A DNA stretch of 64,000 bases from Castor canadensis (lineage: Eukaryota > Chordata > Mammalia > Rodentia > Castoridae). Positions 44,440 to 55,930 of the stretch are shown piece after piece. Under the pieces are notes generated by a model. That model saw only the letters and a program-made list of their open reading frames with translations. It was not told the DNA's origin and ran no database searches. The translations under genes and the position numbers were made by a program. Positions within the stretch are counted from its first letter, which is position 1; every line of letters starts with the position of its first letter. The stretch is taken from contig NC_133393.1 of assembly GCF_047511655.1 (NCBI RefSeq), forward strand, positions 154,271,779-154,335,778, given 5' to 3'.

Positions 44440-45450
44440 AGCTCCTCCAGCTGCGTGCGGGCTGGCAGAACCCATCCACGCAGGATCTCACCTCGTCCTC
44501 AGCTCTCCAAGGCGCTACTAGGACCACCCGGATTTACAGACGCGGGACCTGGGCACAGATTGCCAGGAAGTCACTGGATCCGAGCCCACGCTGGTTGCGT
44601 GCTCAGCACGGGTGAGCGCACCGCCAATGTGCGCAGGGCTGCGCTAGCGTCCGGGACCCAGGTGTGGACTAGGTGGACAAGATACATATAGGGAGAAAGC
44701 CATAGGGCTTTCGGAGAGTGATGAGCACTCCAAACGGAAAAAAAAGCAGGGCTGGGATGGGAGGACTGGCTACTTTTGGTGTGCACGGGGATGGCATGGG
44801 CCGAGCCCAACCCGGGTCTGGCCCTGCTTGGGCTTTGAAGATGGACGCTGTGCCTGAGCGTGTTGCAGGACGCAGCTGTATTGGGGCGATCCCCTTAACG
44901 TTCTCACCTCCCTGCAAAGCCGGCCCTCATTTCGCACACGGGGAATCTGAAGACACGCGGGAGCCGCGGGTGACGCGGCACGAGGACACAGACGCGCAGC
45001 CTTCAGGTCCGCGCGCACTCGACTGCGCCTGCGCCCAGTCTTCCCGGGGCGGAGCACGCGGCCAGGCTCGGCCCTCCTCCAGAGCGGGGCCTCCTGTTGC
45101 TGCCGGGCGGTTGGTTTCGGGGCGGAACCTTCGCGCGGCGAGGGCGCGCACGCGGGGGAAGGCTTTGCGGAGGCGCAGCAGGCTAACGTGGAGTCGCGGC
45201 TCGGCTGCACAGCGTCCTCGGTTCTGCCCGACTCCCGGCCGGGTGCGCGCGCAGTCCTCTCTCGTGGACGGTCCCGCCGCCCCACCCCCAGCCGGAGGGG
45301 CGCGCGGCCGCCGAGCCACCCGGGACAGAGGAGGAGGAGGCGGCGGGAGCGCGAGCTGCCACCCGCGTCTCCTTGGCGCGGCAGGTGAGGAGGCGAGGCG
45401 CGGCGGGCCCGGACCCCGCTTCCAGAGCCCCGGGTGACCCTAGACCCTCG
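44440..45450 (+). promoter_or_regulatory. CpG-island promoter of FAM118A
   Basis: A sharply GC- and CpG-rich block, densest at about 44930-45420. It holds an NRF1-type GCGCCTGCGC (45025-45034) and a GC box GGGGCGG (45046-45052) and has no TATA box. The transcription start is probably within 45050-45300 (inference). Confidence 0.8.
45250..45384 (+). other. FAM118A: Probable FAM118A noncoding exon 1 (start uncertain)
   Basis: The best splice donor in the island is gcgcggcag/gtgagg after 45384. The next exon begins nine bases before the ATG, so exon 1 would be 5' UTR. The 5' limit is a guess. Confidence 0.5.
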
Positions 45451-46364
45451 GGAGTCCTGATGTCCTCTCAACATTCCCTCCAGACTGCTGGCCCCGAGAT
45501 ACTCCAGGATCCGCCCATCCCCTCCTGACACTTTGGGGTCCCAGGCAACCTCTGGCCCCGTAAGCCTTCCTTTGCTGATCCTGGAACCCCAAACTCTTAA
45601 AGATTTCTTCCCTAGTCTCTTGAGACCTCCTGAGGACCTCGGCGACTTCAGGGCCGCCCCAGCGCCTCCTCTGGCTCGGGAATTCACCGTTCCTGGGTGG
45701 AGGCTTTCAGTGCCATCTGCCCTTCACGCCCCTCTCCCCCCCATCACTGGAATTCCTTTTGCTTGTCTTTACCACCAGCTGTGGCTTCCGTTCCGCAGCC
45801 TCTCTCCTCCACTCTAACTTGAGGTCTATGAAAGTATTCCCCCGGGTTTAGAATTGTTAACAGTAATAAAAGAAGTAGAAACATGTAACAGGTCACCCGA
45901 TGACCGATTTGCAACTAAACAGGGGGCGTGACTTCAGACCCTGCAAGTGCACTTGTGTTTCCTGTTGCAAGGACAGCCTTAAACTTGTAATGCTCTGGTG
46001 GGACTCACACGGCAGAGGGAGGCAAGCAAATCCTTTTAGACTGATTCTATAGCTCAGCTTTTTCGTTGCTACATGGGCCTGAATGCCTGATAGGTTGTTT
46101 CCGTGCACAGGGCTGAGCAGATGAAGCCAGTCAGTTGAGAGATAAGGCAGTGGCAGAGAACTTTATGACTGTAACCTCACTGATGGGAAGATGGCAGCCC
46201 AAAGAGTCATCCTCCTGGGAGGCTGATTTAGGGTGATTTATAATGGAGATGGCAATTCTTGATTGGTGGGTGCCTTCCCACAGGTGGAGGTTTGTGGTCA
46301 AATGGTATACCTGTGATTCTCATGTCAGGAGATGCTTTGCAGTTCTGTAGATCAAGAACGAAGA

Positions 46365-46437
46365 TCAAGGCTGGGAGTGTGGCTCAAGTGGTAGAGTGGG
46401 AGGCCCTGAGTTCAAATTTCATATCACAAAAGAGCAA
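46365..46437 (+). repeat. ID-like SINE
   Basis: gggagtgtggctcaagtggt and ggccctgagttcaaatttc. Confidence 0.7.
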
Positions 46438-47089
46438 AGATCATAATTTCCTCAGGCTGTTCGTGTCACTGAGTAGCTTGCCCACACGCAGTCCTGCCGT
46501 CCCAGCTTCTTACACAGTGGCCACAGGAGGTGGCCATCTCGGGTCCTCTGATCTCTAAACTCATGGTGATGAAAAAAAAACATACTTCACCTGGTTATTT
46601 TGGAAGACAAGGGTCAGGCAAGGTTAACTAGGGAGTCAGCAGATCAGGTCCAGTGTTTGGCTTCAGTTCCAGGTCCTGGTGCTGGAGATAGAAGAGGATA
46701 CACTCCCTGCTGTCAGGGCTGGGTGGGACCAGCAGTTAGCCAAGCAGGTTGTTTTTATATGGTGGTGAGAGTGCAGTGGTCTTGAATGCAGCTGGTGTGG
46801 GGGATGGATTCTTGAGAGGGGAGGGGTTTAAGGAGAGCTTGGTGGTGGTGGGGGGAGAGGGGACGATAGGTCACAGGTAAGCAGATTCTTAAACATTGAG
46901 GTTGAGAAGTTTGCCAGGATCATTTTAGGCAAAGAGACGGTATGTGGAAAGGCAAGGCGAGCTTCTCTCTGGGATGGGGATAGTTGTGGCAGGAGTTGTA
47001 GTGTGTTCCCAAATTGATAAGGGTGGTATGGGGGAAGTCACAGTGGGAAGAACCAATCGCCCATGCCCGTGGGTCTTTGTTTTTTATTT

Positions 47090-47272
47090 GTTTTTATTTC
47101 TTACGTTTTTGGTGGGCTTGGGGTTTGAACTCAGGATTTTGAGCTTGCAAAATAGGCACGCTAGCACTTGAGCCATGCCTCCACTACATTTTGTTCTGGT
47201 TATTTGGAGATCAGGGGTTTCATGAGAATTTTTGCCCTGGCTGGCCTGAACCATGATCTTCCCAATTTCACC
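47090..47272 (-). repeat. Composite SINE
   Basis: ggcttggggtttgaactcag, acttgagccatgcctccact, and a diverged head. Confidence 0.8.
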
Positions 47273-48219
47273 CTTCCAGACAGCCTTGGGCCTTTCTTGA
47301 ATTAGTGCTTCTGCAGTCCCCTGGAGGAATGAGAGAAGTGTTCCTGGTTGTTGCCAGTATGGAAGAGACTGGGAACTTTGCAGAGCCCAGGGTTTGAGAC
47401 TGGAGTGGAAGAAAGAGGGCCTGAGCCGAGCCAGGACTCCTCAGTTGAGCTTTCCATGCTGAGCAGAGGACTGGGCACTTTCGGGGATCAGGAAGCAATT
47501 GAAGGACTCACAGAGGACAGTACAGTGGTGTGTGTGTGTGTTTAAATGGTCACTGGCTTTGGTGGGGAGACTTGTTTGAAGGAAACAAGACCATGTGAGA
47601 GATGGGAGACCTAGGTGGTGTCTGTGGGGACAGTGAGTTTCTGGGGCTTGACTAAGCTTCTGGAAGCCCAGAAGCCTGGAAGCTGACAGGAGAACTTTTC
47701 AGATGAGGTTTGTCCATGTGCCCATAGGTGTGCGGTCATCTTGAGCTTCATCAGGGTAATAGTGTGCCTGCTCTCCACAGACGAGACACAAAGAATGTTG
47801 CACAGTGGGGGGGGGGACTGATTTTCAGAGTTCGGCCAGGTTCTTGCCTGGTTGCAGGGTCCTGAAGGAAGTGGAAAGCCATTGGAGGAGAGAGGCATAC
47901 AGATGTGTCAGCAGTGTCATTCTGGAGACTCTGGGTCCAGAGGGCTGAAACTGCAGCAGGAGGTTTCAGTGTCTAGACAAGTGAGGGCTAAAGGCAACAG
48001 CTGACCTGAGGGTTAGTGGTTGGGAAGAGCATTTGGGACCATTTGTTAAGTCTCCACTTAGGTGAGGGAGAGGGAACCTAGACCAGCCCTGTGCAGGAGG
48101 ACTTGCGGGGGTGGCATCAGTACCATGTGGCAATCACCCAGGACACCAGCCCCGTGCGATGCTGAGCACTTACAACATGACTAGCATGACTGGGTTTTTT
48201 TGGTACCTGAATTAAATCT

Positions 48220-48420
48220 AGGAAGGCCCTCCCCTCACATCCCTAGGTGTCGTGGGAAGCACTGTTCCAGGTTGTTCTTTTCAGTGTTGTCCCATTTAAT
48301 GCTTTCAACCACCCAAGAAGGGGTTTGGGGGTGTGGTTTCTTCTTTTTCATGGAAGGAACCAGGCTTAGGAAGAGTGAGTTGCCAGGTATTCAGCACAGC
48401 CAGTACTGAACCTGTCATCA
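48220..48420 (-). repeat. MIR-like element
   Basis: cccatttaatgctttcaacc, tttttcatggaaggaaccag, then aagagtgagttgccaggtat, the antisense MIR order. Confidence 0.5.
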
Positions 48421-48867
48421 GCTGGTGCTTTCTACTGTATCCTCTTTCCTTCCCCCACAGATCCTGAAGGATCTTCCTGCCAGGAAAGAGAAGTGGTGCC
48501 ATTGTTTCTAGTTTAGCTTTCCTTATCTGTTCTAAGTTAACACCTACAGTGTGTGACAAGCCAGCAAAGACAGACAGAACTGTGCTGCAGCTGGCTGCTT
48601 TGCGTCAGGCAAGTGAGTGGAGGGTGAGCAGTGAAACCAAATGGATGTAGGACATGGAAACCCACATGGATGCTTGGAATGTGAAGATCTGGTGGCCCAG
48701 AGATGGAAATGAGTGCCTGAGATGAAGTTTTGGGGTCACAATGGGCCAGGAAATGCCCAGGTTAGCGAAAAGAGGCTGGGATGTGAGTGAGGAGTGAGTT
48801 TATAACTTGTCTCTAACTCCTTGGGGGTCATTGGCCAAGTCCCTGCCTTTTTAGAATCAAAACAAAG

Positions 48868-49095
48868 ACTTTTTTTTTTTTTTTTTTTTTGGTGGCACTG
48901 GGGTTTGAATGCAGGTCCTCACGCTTGCTAGGCAGGCTCTCTACTGCTTGAGCCACTCCACCAGCCCTGTTTTGTGTTGGGATTTTTCAAGATAGGGTCT
49001 TTTGAACTATTTGCCCTGGGCTGGCCTTGAACCTCTGTCCTGATCTCAGCCTCCCAGGTAGCTAGGATTATAGGTGTGAGCCACTGGCACCTGGC
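48868..49095 (-). repeat. Composite SINE
   Basis: T-run, ggcactggggtttgaatgca, gagccactccaccagccct, aggattataggtgtgagcca. Confidence 0.88.
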
Positions 49096-50892
49096 TAGAG
49101 TCTCAGTTTTGGCCTCAGATAGAGAGGACATTTGTATCACTGAAGCTTTAAGAGCCTCCAGCTTTAAACTTCTGCAATTGAGGTTTCATATCGATTCCCT
49201 TGGGCCAGGTAAATTCTGGAGGAGCAGTTGGCCCAATTTTGGGGTGTTTGACCACTTTCTGGCTTATCATTAAGTAATATGACTATCTGAGTTATGTGAT
49301 GTGTCATATCTAATGACAGATTGTAAAACAGTGAATGCTTAGTGGGTGGCAGGTTTCCAGTAAAATCTCAGGTGTGTTTGTTTGCCAGTCCATGCCACAC
49401 TGATATTAGGGGAACAGGTACAAGACTGTATTTCGTGGCAGATGGCCTTTTAAAAGGGCTCATGTCATTCTGGACTGAGTGGAGGTAAAAGCAGTGGCCA
49501 CTTGATTGGGTTATTGAGGATTTAATGAATGGACACACCCAAAGTGCTTGATGTTTTCCCTTGAATCTAATTAGGGCTCTGAAAAGTGTCAGTCATTAAT
49601 GTTGCTTTTCCAATGAAACTGTGACCTTTAACTTTATTGTTACTGATAGGCTGTGCTGTTTTCTTGTGTGTAAGCATTGGTTTCAAGAAGCCAATTTTGG
49701 TCATTACAAAATAGGCAGCTTTCCTGTTGTAATTTATCTCAGCTGAATAACAAATGACTGGGCAAGTAGCATGTGTCTGAGTTAAGGGTTTGTCCTTTCT
49801 GTGACTTGAAGAAAGCAGTTCATCCTGAAGATCCCTTCTTACTAGTGGTGGTTGAAAGGAGGTTTCCCCGAGCTGTGGTGAGTTGCTATGCAGTTGTAGG
49901 GCTGCCTTGAGAGCAGTGTGGCATGGCAACATGGCAGCTGATAGTAATGGCTGGCATCTTCCAATTGTCTTGCTGCAGGTTCTGGTACCAGCCCACCAGT
50001 GAAGTAGGTGGTGGGATTCCCATTAGTCAGCCTGGGAACCTGAGCTCTTGAGTGGTCTCCTGGCTTGGGAAGTGCTGGTGTTTCCGTGCCTCCAGGTCTC
50101 ATTCTCTCAGCCAGCTCTTTGCGGCTTTGCCTGGCGAAGAGCTGGTGCAGATCCTACCTCCTCTTTGTGGTTCTGGAAGTTTAACTTTTTGTCCCCTTTC
50201 GCCTGGTTTCCAGCTCAGGTGGAGCTAGTCCTGCCAGTCCAACTCACCTGCAATGAGTCTGTGGCCCAGACCCCACACGGGCCATTTGTGGTTAAAGGTG
50301 TGGGTGCACTGGGTCCCTAGTCTTGTTATCCAGTGATTTCTGCCTGTGCTCTTCACCCTCCCCTTCTCCCCTCAAGGTCCACACAGGAAACCAGATGGCT
50401 GTGAAAAAGGAAGGCTGTGGGAATTGACCAGAGTATATAGAGAGGGTGATGTTAACGGCCAGAGTCAGCTGAGGTGTGCTGAGGCAGGACATGCGCTGGA
50501 AAGCACTTGCTTAGGGATCCTGGTCTCCCACGCCTGCTTCGAGGTAGTTGCAATACAGCTGGCAGAATCCAGCCTCCTTTAGGGACATTCCAGGACTTAG
50601 GATCCATCTTGTTTACATGGATTAAAATCAATAAGTACTTCAGTACCTGTCTCATTCTGTAGCACATTTACAGTATCATTCTGAGTGTGGTGACTTTCAT
50701 AACTATGGCTGTAGTGACACTTGTACTTTTGCTGGTGGTTGCTGCTCTGTTGCTTGGTCCTTTCTGCAGGGCTTTACAGAAATCATTTCATTTGTAGCCA
50801 CACTGATCTTGTCTGACTTTCTTTGCAAATTCTAGTGTTATATTCCATCACTTTTTAGACTGAATGCAGGTGAGTTAGAGGTCAACCCTTGC

Positions 50893-51160
50893 TGGGTGCT
50901 GCACTCATGCTTATAATCCTAGCTAGTTGGAAAGCAGAGATCTGGAGGAACAAGGTCCAAGGCCCCATCTCAACTAATTTGCAGGGCATTGTGATACATG
51001 CCTGTCATTGCAGCTGCTGCAGAGGCCAAAGGTAGGAGGATCAAGGCTAAGGATGGCTCTGGGAAAAATGGGAAACCCTACCTAAAAAACCACTAAGACA
51101 AGACAAGGGCTGGCTCACACGGCAGAGGCCCTCAGTTCAAACCCCAGTGCCAGCGCACCC
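50893..51160 (+). repeat. Long composite SINE
   Basis: gctgcactcatgcttataat, then a second monomer with gcctgtcattgcagctgctg, then ctcagttcaaaccccagtgc. Confidence 0.7.
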
Positions 51161-51286
51161 CTCCCTCAAACAAAGTCAACCCTTGGAAATTCTCGTCTTG
51201 CTGTGTGACTCAGAAGGGTGTACTGGAGCCTGTCTACTGCACGCCGCTGGCCTTCCCTGTGATCAGCTTATGACTGCTGCGGGTTT

Positions 51287-51375
51287 CTTTTTTTTTTTTT
51301 TCTTGGTGGTGCTGCAGATGGAACCCAGGGCCTGGAGCACACCAGGCAAGCACTCTCCCACTCCATCCAGCCCCT
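51287..51375 (-). repeat. ID-like SINE
   Basis: T-run, ggtgctgcagatggaaccca, and gcaagcactctcccac. Confidence 0.75.
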
Positions 51376-53634
51376 CCCTGCATTTTTATTACCACTTAAA
51401 GTGCATGCTATGTATAGAATAAAATTAAGAAGTTCTTGCACACTTCTAATTCGTTTTGCTTGTTAACTTTGTTTTTTGTTATGTCACTTTTAATAATTAG
51501 TGTATTAGTGTTGTTGACAAACATTGCCTCTCCTTCCCAAAAGCTTTCTGGGCACTCATGAACCCCTCTCCCCAATTTCCTCAGCATGCTGGGCTTCTCC
51601 CTCCTCTGCCTCTTGCTCTTCTTGGCTGTATAGAAGACTTGGGGGAGCAGTGGGCCTTTGGACACGAGCCAGTTGTGCAGCTTCAGAGCTGGGCCTGGCT
51701 TGGCAAGGCTTCAGCCTGTCCTGCAGGGGCCACTCGTGCTATTGTGGTCATCTGGCTGCTGGCTCTGTGTGGTCCAAGGCAGCTTTGCTCCCCTGTGGAG
51801 GGTGGTATCAGCTTGTCAGCTGAAGCTCCACTCTGGTGTTCATCCTTCCAGTAGGCTGCACAGGGCTTTGCCAGGCTGAATTGCAGAGGTCAGGCTCCAC
51901 TGTCCAAATGCTGGTTATACTTTTGCTTGCAACCCATTTGTTGATATGCCAGGAGTCAAAAAAATCACCTGACTAAGCCCAAAGTTAGTGTGTGAGGGTA
52001 GGGGTGTTCCAAGGCCTCATGAGGTGGTGTCAGCAATCTACCCTGGGAGGGATTTGCTTTGTGAGCTGTATGAAATGATATATTCACTTTCTGTAGTTCA
52101 TATTTTGAATTGGACTCTGTCTGAACATTTATTTAGTGTTGGATGCTAAGGAATCCAAATAAGGCTAGCTACTGCATAGCTGGTTTACAAAATATTTGTG
52201 GTTTTATATTCTAAGCAGAAAACATCCTTGTAAGACTTTCACTAAAGACTTTGGATAAAAAGGACAGGAGCTGCTTCTAAGAATCTCTTGGGACCTGATT
52301 TTGCTTTTAGAAAATGCTCATAGGGCTTATGAAAAAATGGGTTGCTATGATGACTTGGCTTTGGGCCTGCAAACTGGTGACGACATGGTCACCAAGGAAA
52401 CTGAAAGATGCGGCATCTGGAAGGCCTCTGAACGGTTTTGTTACTGTTATCTAGAATCTGATTGGCTTAGAAGAGTGGTGTTTAAGGTGCCAGAGGCAGG
52501 CTGTCCTAAGGAGACTTCTAGGATCAGGCTGTGGAAATCTCCCATTTGGACCTTGGTTTAAAAACAAAGGGAGATTTCGGGTACTCTCCAGGTTATTGTG
52601 AGGTTTGGCTCTGATCTTTGTGCTGCTGAAAGACAGGAAATGAGGTAATGCCTTCAAGCATGTGTTTATAAAGAGTGTGAATGTCTAAATATGGGCAGCT
52701 GTGCCGGTGTCATCCCACAGTTCCTGCTGCCTGAATACCATAAGGAACTTCCCTGTTAGCCACTTTGAGCCATAGAGACCAAGGCAGTCTTGAAGGCTAG
52801 AGGCCCATCTGCCTGCTGAGGTCACCGTGCCATTGGAGGGTCCAGCTCCACAGCTTGCAGCTCACACTGAGAGGTTCTGAGTGCACACCAGCAGCCACCA
52901 CCAGGAGTGGAGCCCTCACTTGTTCTGTAAGTGTTGGGAATGTTGATAACTTACTCTCTTGCAAACTTTAAAATCACTTGATCAGCCTGGGAAAGTTTAA
53001 TTTCATTATATTGTTTTGTAGATGTGTCAACGTAATACTCAGGTTTTGCATGTGTGCCTGTGATCCATGCATATGCATGGAGAATCAAAAGCAGTCTGCA
53101 ATAGCTGAAGGAACTAGGGATTTTTTAAGTTCTTTATCATGATAAACGATAAAGGGCGTGTGGCTTAGGTCACACTGGCTCACTACTGACTTTAAAACTG
53201 TTGAAAATGCTGTGTAGAGCAGACGAGATGAGCCTCCTTCCTGCCTGTAGGCAGGAAGGAGTACCTGTTCTGAAGCCTGTGGATTACTTTGGGCGTAGGC
53301 AGGGGCATTGGGTCAGTTGGTGAGGACCATCCCATTTGCCTTGGATAGGATGAGACAACAGGGGCTCCTCATACTCTGCCCTGCTGGGGCCTCAGGACAG
53401 GAAGCTCCACAGCCACCACAGGTTGGAGCCCAGCTGTCTCACTCTGCGGCTTGCACGCGCAGAGCCTCGTAAACCCGGCCAGTTAGCACAAGTCCATGCT
53501 ACGTCTGGTTAGACTGACGACTGGTGGACAGTTAAGTCAGTCTTTAAAAGCTCAGGTTTGGGACCTACAGTCACTTCTGCTACATAGTAGAGGGACTATA
53601 TCCTATAGTGGAGAACCTCAGCACCTGTGACTTT

Positions 53635-53805
53635 CAGACAGTGCTCTGTCGCTTGAGCCACTCCACCAACCCTTTGTGTTGTGTTGGTATATTCAAGATA
53701 GGGTCTCGAGAACCATTTGCTTGGGTTGTCTTCTAACCATGATCCTCCTGATCTCTGCCTCCTGAGTAGCTGGAATTACAGGTGCGAGCCACTGGTGCCT
53801 AGCCA
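53635..53805 (-). repeat. Composite SINE, 3' part
   Basis: gagccactccaccaaccct, attcaagatagggtctcgag, gctggaattacaggtgcgag. Confidence 0.82.
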
Positions 53806-54287
53806 CGTTTGTTACTTTCTTTGGAAAATTTCTAGATTAAAAAAACAAAACGGTTTTGAGGTCGTATGACTGGTGGCGGCACTGCAATGGGAAAGGAGAT
53901 GGGAGTGGGGCAAGCAGCACCCTCACTCTGCTAGCCTTCCCCTCAGGCAGGTGACAGCCTCCAAGAGCCTCACTTTCTTGGCCTGGGGGCTCAGGTTTCT
54001 TTGCACTGGGGAAAGGCCCTGGACACCTCAGGGAGTTCCATGGAAGCTGTGAAGCCTTCCCCTGGGAAAGTGCCTGGTTTCACGGTAACTTGGTGGTTTG
54101 TTTAGCTCTCCAGCCTGATGATATTGTGGACTGGTTGAGCCTTGTGTCGTTACCCTGGAAAATTATTTTTAGTGACCTGATTCTGAGGGAAGAGCTTACA
54201 TTTGTAGACAAGTGGTTTTCAGTCCGGGTTGGTCTTCTACGTTCTGACTACCAGCGTGGAGTGCAGGGTGTGCTGGGCCCCTGCTGT

Positions 54288-54410
54288 CTGTTGTTTTTTG
54301 TGGAGATAGGGCTTTGATGTGTAATCTTGGCTGGCTTTGAATTCACAACACTTCTGTCCCAGCCTCCAGAGTGCTGGGATTACAGGTGTGCACCACACCC
54401 GCTGGCTCTC
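54288..54410 (-). repeat. B1-type SINE
   Basis: gagatagggctttgatgtg and gtgctgggattacaggtgtg. Confidence 0.8.
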
Positions 54411-54829
54411 CTTCTCTAACTCAGTAGTTCTGCTCAGAAGCCTCTCCTAAACTGCTTCAAAGTGATAACCAGTTCTGAGCCTCTAGCCAGGCGTCAGGGT
54501 GTGTTGGCACTAGTGTCTGTGCTGGGTACGCGGTAGAAAGGTGTTATGGGGGTGGTGCTAGAGGAGCCAACTCGGCCTCATGCTTAGAGTCAGCACAGGA
54601 GAAAGCAGGATGTGCTTTAGGTTCTTAGGATGCAGCAGTCTGGGAAACAGGCAGGTAATAGCAGAGGTAGTAGGATTGTAGGCCACTTAAACTTCGTTTT
54701 CTGTATGTTTCTTTACAGTAAATATTAGATCTGGAATTGTGGGGAAAAGTGATTTTGGAAAAATTGTAGATTTCCCAGATAACTTGGTGGATTGAGACCT
54801 ACTTTTTATGTAAGCTGCGAGTTGAGTTG

Positions 54830-54918
54830 ATTTTTTTTTTTTGGTGGTATTGGGTTTTGAACTCAGGGCCTTGCACTAGGCCGGTGCTCTACCACTTGAG
54901 CCATGTGCCCAGCCCATG
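54830..54918 (-). repeat. ID-like SINE
   Basis: ggtattgggttttgaactca and taccacttgagccatgtgcc. Confidence 0.82.
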
Positions 54919-55146
54919 AATTAACTTTTACTCTACTGTTCTTTGGCTGGTTTTTAGCTGGCTGAGAGGAGGCCTGGCACTTGGGGGTGGTGCTGAGAGG
55001 TGACAGGCCTGCCTCAGCCCAGTACTCAGTGCCTCAGGGAGTATAGCACTTCTCCTGACTGGGTTCTGCCTTCTTTTTGTTAGGCTGGTTTCCTTTCTCC
55101 ATGGTCATTTGTGTTGAGCAGTGTCTTAAGAGACACTCTCATCATG

Positions 55147-55455
55147 ATTCCTGGATTTGCCTGTAATCCCAGCTACTCGGAAGGCAGAGATTGGGAGGAT
55201 CATGGTTCAAAGCCAGCCCAGGAAAAAAGTTCTTGGGACCTCATTTCAGTCAACAAGCCTGGTATGGTGGTGCAGGCCTGTGATCCCAACTCTGCAGGAG
55301 ACCATAGATAGGAGGATTTTGGTCTGAGGCCAGCCTCTGCCCAAAACTTGAGATCCTACCTGAAAAGTAAGGCTGAAGGGTTACGGATATGGCTTAAATG
55401 GTAGAGTGCCTGCCTAGCAAGCACAAGGCCCTGAGTTCAAACCCCAGTACTTAAG
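55147..55455 (+). repeat. Long composite SINE
   Basis: Two 7SL-like monomers (cctgtaatcccagctactcg and ggtatggtggtgcaggcctg), then ggtagagtgcctgcctagca and gttcaaaccccagtac. Confidence 0.82.
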
Positions 55456-55644
55456 ACACTCTCAGCAAGAAAACCCACAGCGTGGCGCCCATGATCTCTC
55501 TGCACTCTCATGTGAGTTTTCTTCCTTTTGGTCTGATGTAGACACTGGAGCATCTGTCAGCCTAAGTTACCTGAGGCTAGCAACAGTGACCTGGAAACAT
55601 TGTAGAGGTGTGCTTTTTGTGTATGGCATTTTTCAGATACTTCA

Positions 55645-55760
55645 TTTTTTAGAAAGCGTCTCATTATATAGCCCAGGCTGGCCCCAAACTCATGATTCTC
55701 CAGCCTCAGCCTCTGAATATTGGGATTACAGGCATGCTGTGCTGTACCATGCCCCACTGG
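55645..55760 (-). repeat. B1-type SINE
   Basis: aaagcgtctcattatatagc, cccaggctggccccaaactc, ttgggattacaggcatg. Confidence 0.8.
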
Positions 55761-55886
55761 AGGTATTCTAATTTAAATGGAGGTCTAGGACCTTTGACTC
55801 TACTCTCTTCCAGGGTACTAAAGAAAGAGCTTCTATCTGGGGAGTAGAAGTTGCTTCTGACTAATGTTTGTCTTTAGGATTCACAG

Positions 55887-55930
55887 ATGGATTCAGTGAA
55901 GAAAACAAATAGAAGTGAACAGAAGTCAAG
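55887..55930 (+). CDS. FAM118A: FAM118A coding exon 1 (start codon)
   Basis: The exon opens at 55878 after tgtctttag. ATG at 55887 gives MDSVKKTNRSEQKS. Donor gtaagt. This start is chosen because it matches the known N-terminus. Confidence 0.93.

Larger units (their letters stand above)
45385..55877 (+). other. FAM118A intron 1
   Basis: 10.5 kb. It holds SINEs at 46365, 47090, 48868, 50893, 51287, 53635, 54288, 54830, 55147 and 55645 and a MIR-like block (about 48220-48420). No other exon is recognisable. Confidence 0.75.

Noticed and set aside
44718-45687. Long frames on both strands over the CpG island (239 codons plus, 305 codons minus)
   Set aside because: GC-rich sequence lacks stops. 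The residues are Arg/Ala/Gly/Pro-rich with no domain, and the region is better explained as a promoter.
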